Positions 1 to 5,248 of a stretch of DNA of 5,248 nt are shown here, in pieces. The notes below the pieces were generated by a model. The model was not told the DNA's origin and did no database searches. It was given only the letters and a program-made list of their open reading frames with translations. This stretch comes from Methylocystaceae bacterium UBA5192 (GTDB lineage Bacteria > Pseudomonadota > Alphaproteobacteria > Rhizobiales > Beijerinckiaceae), in NCBI GenBank assembly GCA_002412985.1, contig DHWC01000040.1, positions 1-5,248 on the forward strand, written 5' to 3'. The first letter of the stretch is position 1. Each line of letters begins with the position of its first letter. The position numbers were made by a program, and so were the translations under genes.

Positions 1-2024
1 GCGTCAAAATCATCAAGCCAGGCCTGGGCATGCGCGTCGCTTGGCGCGCGCCAATCGCCTCGCGGCGATAAAGAGCCGCCTGAGCTGACTTTGGGACCAT
101 TTGGCGCTGCCGTACGCTTGAATTGGCTCGTTTCAAAAAAACGTTTGAGGAAAATCTCAAGCCAGCGCTTAATCTCTTCCAATGAATATTGATGACGCTC
201 GCTTTCTTTAAGCGCGCTCGGCCAATAGCCCGATTGAGCGTCGCGCCATGCGCGCCAAGCCAGAAATGCGATTTTCGATGGCGAAAACCCATATCTAGTC
301 ACATAAAATAAATTGAAGTCCTGTAATTCATAGGGACCAACGACATCTTGCGTTCTTTGCAGATCTTTGCCGGGTATGAGCTCTGGAGAGATTTCCGTAT
401 CTAAGATGTCATTGAGAAGTTGCGTTGCTGTTTCGCCGTAATGACCTTGGCCGGCGCACCAACGGATCAGATGCTGGATGAGCGTTTTGGATACGGAAGC
501 ATTCACATTGTAATGCGACATCTGATCGCCCACGCCATATGTGCACCATCCTAACGCCAATTCTGATAAATCGCCTGTGCCAAGAACAAGCGCATTATTT
601 AAATTCGCTAGGCGGAACAAGAGCGCGCTTCGCGCGCCAGCTTGGACATTCTCATAAGTTGCATCATAGCGATCTTCGCCATGAGCAGCTGGATGCTGAA
701 TATCTCTTAACATCTGCAATGCGGCGCTAGAGAGATCGATCTCATGGCCTGTTACGCCAAGCGCCCGCATCAATCCCCAAGCATTGGCTTTCGTTTTACT
801 TGTCGTTGCAAAAGCTGGCAATGTATAGCCGAGTATATTATCACGCGGCAATCCCAAGCGTTCCATTGCCGCAATGGCGACCAAGAGCGCATGGGTTGAG
901 TCCAAACCTCCCGAAACCCCAATAACGACTTTGGAAATATTTGTTGCGCGCAGACGCTGCTCAAGACCATGCGCTTGAATATTAAAGGCCTCATAACATA
1001 ATTCGCTTAATCGCGTCTCATCTGACGGCACAAAAGGAAAGCGCTCTACGCGCCGTAAGAAACCAAGATCCCGATCACGGGTCAAATTAAGCCTAAATTT
1101 AACGCGCCGAAAATTCACATTAGAGCGTTCTCTATCTGCGCAATCCCCAAAAGAACTCTGACGCATTCGCTCCGCTGCAAGCAGGCCAAGATCAAGATCC
1201 GCTAAAACGAGTTCAGGCTGCGTTGAAAATCGCGGCGCTTTAGCTAATAAAACGCCATTCTCATGGATCATGGCTTCCCCGTCCCAAGCAAGATCCGTTG
1301 TAGACTCCCCCTGCCCCGATGCAGAGTAGAGATAGGCAGAGAGACAACTTGCAGAGTGCGTTGCGCAAAGCCTCTGCCTGAAATCAGATTTTCCAACAAT
1401 TGCGTTAGAAGCCGATAAATTTAATAAGACAGTGGCTCCTGCTAACGCCGCGCGCGATGAGGGAGGAATAGGCACCCAAACATCTTCACAAATTTCCATA
1501 TGCAAAACGAGATTAGGGAAATCCACCGCTTCAAGAAGGAGATCCCATCCAAAGGGAGCCTCTCTCCCTGCAATATTAATCTGCGCGTCAACAATTGACG
1601 CCCCTGAAGAAAAATGTCTCTTCTCATAAAATTCGCGATAATTCGGTAGAAAAATTTTTGGCGTGACAGCAAGAATTTCTCCGCGAAAAATCGCAACTGC
1701 ACAATTATAAAGCCGTCCACGATAACGAAGGGGCGCACCAACAACAATGATCGGCTTTAAATGCGCCGATGCTTTAATAATTTCTTCCAATCCGCGCTCT
1801 ACAGCAAGCAGCAAAACGTCCTGCTGCAGCAGATCATCAATGGCGTAAGCGGATAGACCCAGCTCTGGGAAAAGAACAACCGATGCAGCTTGCTGGTCTG
1901 CTTGTTGAGACATCTCGATTATTTTAGCCGCATTAAAAGCGGGTTCAGCCACTTTTAATTGCGGCGTCGCGACAGCAGCGCGAATGAAACCATGATTGTG
2001 CAGGCAAAAGAAGGGATGGGTCAT
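1..2024 (-). CDS. nadE: Glutamine-dependent NAD+ synthetase, two-domain (EC 6.3.5.1); C-terminal end cut by window edge
   Basis: This cytoplasmic enzyme makes NAD+ from deamido-NAD+, ATP and glutamine, releasing AMP and PPi; it is the last step of NAD synthesis. I translated the frame by hand from the ATG at 2024: 674 codons without a stop or frameshift. The N-terminal nitrilase-type glutaminase domain (about 1-290) has the Glu-Lys-Cys triad: E54 in FPELGLSAY, K123 in TPKIFLPNYREFYEKR and C179 in EICEDVWVP. The C-terminal synthetase domain (about 335-674) has the P-loop SGGLDSTHA at 371-379, YENVQAG at 457-463 and GTGDLSELALGW at 482-493. The late block NGPKVSSGGSLSPRGDWRAP (642-661) is typical of the extreme C-terminus. 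From memory, the Mycobacterium tuberculosis enzyme is about 679 residues and very similar throughout, so only some 5-10 residues should be missing. That similarity also supports this start. No Shine-Dalgarno precedes the ATG. Nine of about 45 arginines use AGA/AGG and about 20 leucines use TTA, unlike hppA. Confidence 0.96.
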   Translation of the reverse strand, partial: MTHPFFCLHNHGFIRAAVATPQLKVAEPAFNAAKIIEMSQQADQQAASVVLFPELGLSAYAIDDLLQQDVLLLAVERGLEEIIKASAHLKPIIVVGAPLRYRGRLYNCAVAIFRGEILAVTPKIFLPNYREFYEKRHFSSGASIVDAQINIAGREAPFGWDLLLEAVDFPNLVLHMEICEDVWVPIPPSSRAALAGATVLLNLSASNAIVGKSDFRQRLCATHSASCLSAYLYSASGQGESTTDLAWDGEAMIHENGVLLAKAPRFSTQPELVLADLDLGLLAAERMRQSSFGDCADRERSNVNFRRVKFRLNLTRDRDLGFLRRVERFPFVPSDETRLSELCYEAFNIQAHGLEQRLRATNISKVVIGVSGGLDSTHALLVAIAAMERLGLPRDNILGYTLPAFATTSKTKANAWGLMRALGVTGHEIDLSSAALQMLRDIQHPAAHGEDRYDATYENVQAGARSALLFRLANLNNALVLGTGDLSELALGWCTYGVGDQMSHYNVNASVSKTLIQHLIRWCAGQGHYGETATQLLNDILDTEISPELIPGKDLQRTQDVVGPYELQDFNLFYVTRYGFSPSKIAFLAWRAWRDAQSGYWPSALKESERHQYSLEEIKRWLEIFLKRFFETSQFKRTAAPNGPKVSSGGSLSPRGDWRAPSDAHAQAWLDDFD

Positions 2025-2034
2025 AGGCGCAAAG

Positions 2035-2064
2035 AGTATAGGCCGGCTTTGCAAAAACTGCGAC
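2035..2064 (-). promoter_or_regulatory. Candidate nadE promoter (-10 TATACT, weak -35)
   Basis: Read on the minus strand, TATACT (2040-2035) matches the sigma-70 -10 consensus at five of six positions. It is the only good -10 in the short spacer between the hppA terminator and nadE. The best -35 at acceptable spacing is GTCGCA (2064-2059, 18-bp spacer), which matches TTGACA at only three positions. Initiation about 7 nt beyond the -10 would fall near 2028, only about 4 nt before the nadE ATG. The terminator just upstream makes a dedicated nadE promoter likely. Its exact position is inferred. Confidence 0.4.
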
Positions 2065-2069
2065 TACAG

Positions 2070-2100
2070 AAAAATAAAAAAAGGCGGGGTCGCCCCCGCC
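2070..2100 (-). terminator. Intrinsic (Rho-independent) terminator of hppA
   Basis: On the minus strand, 23 bases after the hppA stop codon, there is a perfect 7-bp GC-only stem (GGCGGGG 2100-2094 with CCCCGCC 2089-2083). It closes a GCGA loop of the stable GNRA class and is followed at once by TTTTTTTATTTTT (2082-2070). There is no T-tract on the plus-strand side, so it works in one direction. It should end the hppA transcript and separate it from nadE. Confidence 0.93.
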
Positions 2101-2123
2101 TCTTAACTTTCTATCCGCCTTGG

Positions 2124-4307
2124 TTAATGCGCTAGGATCGCAAGAAGCAGCAAAGCGACAATATTCGTAATTTTAATGGCGGGATTAACTGCAGGTCCTG
2201 CGGTGTCCTTATAGGGATCGCCAACTGTATCGCCTGTTACGGACGCCTTGTGGGCTTCAGAGCCCTTAAGATGCCGAACGCCATCTTGATCAACGAAACC
2301 GTCTTCAAAAGACTTCTTAGCGTTATCCCAAGCGCCGCCACCAGAGGTCATTGATATGGCCACAAACAAGCCATTGACGATAACGCCCAATAAGAGCGCG
2401 CCAAGCGCAGCAAAAGCGTTCGCCTTACCGCCAAGGATCCAAGCGACGATAAACGCGACGATTGGGGCAAGCACAGGAAGCAAAGAAGGGACGATCATCT
2501 CTTTAATCGCCGCCTGCGTCAGCATATCGACAGCGCGCCCATAATCGGGACGTTCTGCGCCAGTCATAATGCCTGGCTTTTCTTTAAATTGCCGCCGCAC
2601 TTCAACGACAACCGATCCTGCAGCGCGCCCTACCGCCGTCATGGCGATACCCCCAAATAGATAAGGGATTAAGCCGCCAAAAATCAGACCTGCGACGACA
2701 TAGGGATTGGAAAGATCAAAATCGACTTTATCAATCCCTTTGAAGAAGGGCACGCCCGTCTCAATGAAATGTTTCAGGTCATTTGTATAAGCGGCGAAAA
2801 GCACTAAGGCGCCAAGACCTGCTGAGCCAATGGCATAACCTTTAGTGACCGCTTTCGTTGTATTGCCAACAGCGTCTAACGCATCGGTTGATTGCCGAAC
2901 TTCTTTTGGCAATCCAGCCATCTCCGCAATGCCGCCCGCATTATCTGTAACTGGACCAAAGGCGTCCAAGGCGACGATCATTCCGGCCAGACCTAGCATG
3001 GTCGTTACCGCAATCGCTGTGCCGTATAGGCCGCCTAGTTCATAGGTCAGGATAATGCCCAGAACAATTACCAAAGCGGGAGCCGCCGTTGCTTCAAGCG
3101 ACACGGCCAGACCCTGAATAACATTTGTGCCGTGGCCGGTTACTGAAGCTTGCGCAATGGATACAACAGGGCGTTTACCCGTCGCTGTGTAATATTCCGT
3201 TATATAAACAATTGCGCCTGTTACGATCAGACCAAGGACGCCGGAGAAAAACAATCCATATCCATGAATCACAACGCCATTAGCCTTACCAATTTCGCCC
3301 CAACCAACGGTGACAGTTGTTGCGATAAAGAGTCCGCCAATAGACAATACGCCCGCCGCGATCAGACCTTTGTAGAGCGCATCCATGATGGAGTCTTTTT
3401 TCAACCCGATCTTTTCAAAATAAGGTGCAGCTAATTTTCCCCACGGCGTGTCATCATCGCCTAGCTTTACGAAATATGTCCCGGCGATGGAGGTCAAAAT
3501 AGACAATCCGCCAATAGCCAGCGGATAAACCACAGCCGCTGACAAGCCAGACTGACCCGCAAAGAAGATTGAGGCTAACACCATCGTCGCGACAACGGTT
3601 ACTGCATAAGTCTCGAAAAGATCCGCCGCCATGCCAGCGCAATCGCCAACATTATCGCCGACATTATCTGCAATGGTTGCGGGATTGCGCGGATCATCTT
3701 CCGGTATGCCAGCTTCAACCTTACCGACAAGATCCGCGCCGACGTCAGCGCCTTTAGTAAAAATACCACCGCCCAAACGCGCAAAGATCGAGATCAAGGA
3801 CGCGCCAAAGCCAAGGCCAACAAGTGCGTCAACAACGATCCGATCTGAAGGGGAGTAGCCAAAGATCCAGGTCAGGATAGCGTAGTAGACCGCGACGCCG
3901 AGTAAGGCGAGACCGGCGACGAGCAAGCCAGTAATGGCGCCCGCTTTGAACGCAATGTCCAAGCCCGCTGCGATTGAATGGGTCGCCGCCTGAGCCGTGC
4001 GCACATTCGCCCGCACAGAGACATTCATGCCGATATAGCCTGCCGCGCCAGACAAAGCCGCGCCGATCAGAAAGCCGAAGGCAACCGCCCAGCCCAGAAG
4101 AACAACCAGCATGACAAAAATCACGCCGCCGACCATGCCAATGGTTTTATATTGGCGGTTAAGATAGGCCTGCGCCCCTTCGGCAACAGCCCCTGAAATT
4201 TCTTGCATGCGGGCCGACCCTGCGTCTGCCGCCAGCAATTCTTGCGCAGTCTTCACGCCGTAAACGACGGACATCAGTCCGAAGACGATGGTGAGAAACA
4301 AAACCAT
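2124..4307 (-). CDS. hppA: K+-independent proton-pumping membrane pyrophosphatase (EC 7.1.3.1)
   Basis: Complete 727-residue integral membrane pump that couples hydrolysis of cytoplasmic PPi to H+ translocation, saving energy from biosynthetic PPi. About 16 hydrophobic segments are visible, starting near residues 1, 56, 80, 122, 160, 232, 257, 312, 351, 406, 428, 491, 537, 606, 630 and 711. The PPi/Mg2+ site has its three usual parts: [15 protein letters not shown] (184-198) with EDDPRNP and DNVGDNVGD (D188, D192, D214, D218, D222); [12 protein letters not shown] (454-465) with D475; and DNAKK (661-665) with HK at 686-687 and [14 protein letters not shown] (692-705). K485 and T488 in [10 protein letters not shown] are the pair that marks K+-independent H+-pumping enzymes; K+-dependent ones have Ala at the Lys position. 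Length is slightly above the roughly 660-710 usual in bacteria. A weak Shine-Dalgarno (AAGGCG) lies about 8-10 nt before the ATG. All 15 arginines use CGN codons. A strong terminator follows. Confidence 0.98.
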   Translation of the reverse strand: MVLFLTIVFGLMSVVYGVKTAQELLAADAGSARMQEISGAVAEGAQAYLNRQYKTIGMVGGVIFVMLVVLLGWAVAFGFLIGAALSGAAGYIGMNVSVRANVRTAQAATHSIAAGLDIAFKAGAITGLLVAGLALLGVAVYYAILTWIFGYSPSDRIVVDALVGLGFGASLISIFARLGGGIFTKGADVGADLVGKVEAGIPEDDPRNPATIADNVGDNVGDCAGMAADLFETYAVTVVATMVLASIFFAGQSGLSAAVVYPLAIGGLSILTSIAGTYFVKLGDDDTPWGKLAAPYFEKIGLKKDSIMDALYKGLIAAGVLSIGGLFIATTVTVGWGEIGKANGVVIHGYGLFFSGVLGLIVTGAIVYITEYYTATGKRPVVSIAQASVTGHGTNVIQGLAVSLEATAAPALVIVLGIILTYELGGLYGTAIAVTTMLGLAGMIVALDAFGPVTDNAGGIAEMAGLPKEVRQSTDALDAVGNTTKAVTKGYAIGSAGLGALVLFAAYTNDLKHFIETGVPFFKGIDKVDFDLSNPYVVAGLIFGGLIPYLFGGIAMTAVGRAAGSVVVEVRRQFKEKPGIMTGAERPDYGRAVDMLTQAAIKEMIVPSLLPVLAPIVAFIVAWILGGKANAFAALGALLLGVIVNGLFVAISMTSGGGAWDNAKKSFEDGFVDQDGVRHLKGSEAHKASVTGDTVGDPYKDTAGPAVNPAIKITNIVALLLLAILAH

Positions 4308-4318
4308 AATGAATTCGC

Positions 4319-4347
4319 CTTTTATTCCCAGGCCGATTGACGGCCAA
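4319..4347 (-). promoter_or_regulatory. Possible hppA promoter overlapping an inverted repeat
   Basis: On the minus strand, TTGGCC (4347-4342) and TAAAAG (4324-4319) each match the sigma-70 -35 and -10 consensus at four of six positions, with an ideal 17-bp spacer. Initiation would fall near 4312, leaving only about 5 nt before the hppA ATG, and the -10 would overlap the weak Shine-Dalgarno. Both hexamers are imperfect, and a promoter further upstream is equally possible, in which case this stretch is 5' leader. Confidence 0.25.
4331..4345. repeat. 15-bp inverted repeat, 5-5-5, proximal to hppA
   Basis: The plus-strand sequence ggccg-attga-cggcc is a perfect 5-bp inverted repeat with a 5-base centre, 23 bp before the hppA start codon. 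It lies between, and partly overlaps, the possible -35 and -10 hexamers. It could be an operator or a small leader hairpin; the sequence does not decide between them. Confidence 0.45.
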
Positions 4348-4354
4348 AACTTGC

Positions 4355-4369
4355 GCGACTGCCCGTCGC
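4355..4369. repeat. 15-bp inverted repeat, 5-5-5, distal to hppA
   Basis: The plus-strand sequence gcgac-tgccc-gtcgc is a second perfect 5-bp inverted repeat with the same 5-base centre length, 9 bp from the first. The arms differ from those of the first repeat, so it is not a repeated copy. On the minus strand it is followed by GCAAGTTTT, too weak a T-run to call a terminator. Confidence 0.4.
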
Positions 4370-4390
4370 CTAGAGGAAAAACAATAACCT

Positions 4391-4413
4391 AAAAGCCAAG
4401 AATCACCTCGGCT
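4391..4413 (-). terminator. Weak candidate terminator after thiL
   Basis: On the minus strand AGCCGAG (4413-4407) pairs with CTTGGCT (4400-4394) through seven pairs, one of them G-U, around a 6-base loop. The stem is followed by TTT and then an interrupted T-rich stretch reaching about 4377. The stem is short and the T-tract broken, so termination would be partial at best. It lies 71 bases after the thiL stop. Confidence 0.3.
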
Positions 4414-4483
4414 CGGCTAAATCCTCCCGGGCGCTTTCTGCCAGAAACAGGGGCCTGCGGCAATGGCGCAGAGCGTTATGTTG

Positions 4484-5248
4484 TCAAAAATGGCGATAGG
4501 AGTTTTTCTTGAAAAACACGCTTTTGCCTTCCCCATCGCGAAGCCGGGGCGGACCCGATCCAGCCGTAACCGAGCCGATGCGCCAGATACCCTTGGGTGG
4601 AGAAAAATCAGCTCCCGCCGTGAACAGGATTTCGTAATCATCCCCGCCAGTTAGCGCGAGTTCTAAGAGCTCTGGCTTGATCGCAATTGCTTGTAATGCC
4701 GCCAAGGAGAGAGGGATATCGCCGATTATGACCTCGGCGCTTACGCCAGAGACGCGCATCAATTTAGCTAAATCCCCGGCTAACCCGTCAGAAATATCCA
4801 TCGACGCAGTCGCGGCGCTGGCGAGAACTGGGATCAGATCAAGACGAGGTCGGGGCAACAAATAACGCTCCAGCAGGCCATCACGGGCCTCGAGCGCCAG
4901 AGTTTCAAGACACTCAGGGTTTTCACGAAGCCAAAGACCTAACGCCGCCTCGCCAATTGGTCCCGAGACATAAACGCCATCTCCCACACGCGCCCCGCGA
5001 CGCGCAACAAAAGTCTCGACAGTTCCGATCGCGGTTATTGAAATGGTGACAGGGCCTGAGGTTGAAGTTGTGTCGCCGCCAAGTAAGGGAGTCGCGAAAT
5101 CCTGCGCATCTTCTCCTAATCCGCGCGCAAAAGACTCAAGCCAGGCATTGCTCCAATCCATCGGCAGGGCGAGCGAGAGAAGAAATCCCTGCGGCACAGC
5201 GCCTTTCGCCGCAAGATCGGAGAGATTAACGCGCAACGCTTTCTTGGC
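4484..5248 (-). CDS. thiL: Thiamine-monophosphate kinase (EC 2.7.4.16); N-terminus beyond window edge
   Basis: Catalyses the last step of thiamine pyrophosphate synthesis, ATP-dependent phosphorylation of thiamine monophosphate to TPP, in the cytoplasm. The window holds 254 codons and the TGA stop. The frame is open to the right edge and begins AKKALRVNLSDLAAKGA, a conserved internal block of the family, so the TTG at 5236 is an ordinary leucine codon and not the start. Further motifs, numbered from the edge, are GGDTTST (57-63), VSGPIGEAALG (94-104), YLLPRPRLD (129-137), MDISDGLAGDL (150-160) and LTGGDDYEILFT (199-210). These are the AIR-synthase-like ATP/Mg2+-binding parts. The end, NSYRHF, resembles the usual family C-terminus. 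ThiL is normally about 320-330 residues, so roughly 70 N-terminal residues are missing, including the first metal-binding aspartates. In many alphaproteobacteria thiL follows nusB and lies close to hppA; nusB is not visible here. Confidence 0.96.
   Translation of the reverse strand, partial: AKKALRVNLSDLAAKGAVPQGFLLSLALPMDWSNAWLESFARGLGEDAQDFATPLLGGDTTSTSGPVTISITAIGTVETFVARRGARVGDGVYVSGPIGEAALGLWLRENPECLETLALEARDGLLERYLLPRPRLDLIPVLASAATASMDISDGLAGDLAKLMRVSGVSAEVIIGDIPLSLAALQAIAIKPELLELALTGGDDYEILFTAGADFSPPKGIWRIGSVTAGSGPPRLRDGEGKSVFFKKNSYRHF

Noticed and set aside
41..54. Perfect 14-bp palindrome ttggcgcgcgccaa
   Set aside because: It falls within codons for the conserved GDWRAPSD end of NadE, so amino-acid constraint plus GCG/GCC codon preference explains it.
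623..637. GC-only hairpin gcgcgc-ttc-gcgcgc
   Set aside because: It lies in nadE codons for Gly-Ala-Arg-Ser-Ala-Leu with no T-tract; it is best explained by GCG and CGC codon use.
770..994. 74-codon minus-strand ORF
   Set aside because: It overlaps the nadE P-loop region in another frame and its translation shows no recognisable motif.
1442..1747. 101-codon minus-strand ORF
   Set aside because: It is out of frame with the nadE frame that covers the same bases and carries catalytic Cys179; the short product shows no recognisable features.
2083..2100. Bidirectional terminator between hppA and nadE
   Set aside because: Only the minus strand has a T-tract after the stem; the plus-strand flank (tcttaacttt) does not support termination in that direction.
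3150..3434. 94-codon plus-strand ORF opposite hppA
   Set aside because: It is antisense to a highly conserved part of hppA, lacks a ribosome binding site that I can see, and its composition looks like a shadow frame.
5234..5236. TTG as a start codon for thiL
   Set aside because: It lies inside the conserved block KALRVNLSDLAA, and the frame stays open to the window edge with family-like residues before it; the true start is outside the window.

Overview
The window looks like ordinary core-chromosome DNA from an alphaproteobacterium. The basis is the K+-independent type of membrane H+-pyrophosphatase, its position directly after thiL, and a strong preference for GCG alanine codons. This is an inference from protein character and layout; a Hyphomicrobiales/Rhizobiales-like host is plausible, but the genus cannot be read from the sequence. 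All three genes lie on the minus strand, so transcription runs from high to low coordinates. I see no RNA gene, mobile element, CRISPR array or credible plus-strand gene.

In transcription order: (1) 5248-4484 is the C-terminal three quarters of thiL (thiamine-monophosphate kinase), whose N-terminus lies beyond the right edge. (2) 4483-4308 is a 176-bp spacer. It holds a weak terminator-like hairpin after thiL and two adjacent 15-bp inverted repeats, and a possible promoter for the next gene overlaps one of the repeats. (3) 4307-2124 is a complete hppA, a proton-pumping membrane pyrophosphatase with the K+-independent signature. (4) 2123-2025 is a 99-bp spacer with a textbook intrinsic terminator for hppA, followed by a -10-like element very close to the next start codon. 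(5) 2024-1 is nadE, a two-domain glutamine-dependent NAD+ synthetase. It stays open for 674 codons to the left edge and lacks only its last few residues. It has no stop inside the window, so a scan for closed ORFs misses it and leaves an apparent 2-kb gap.

Functionally these are cofactor synthesis (TPP, NAD+) and energy-conserving pyrophosphate removal. NadE releases PPi and HppA hydrolyses PPi to pump protons, so the two are metabolically linked. The strong terminator argues that they are separate transcription units. I found no novel multi-gene system. The points worth a second look are the near-leaderless start of nadE, the paired dyads before hppA, and the codon-use contrast between nadE and hppA.
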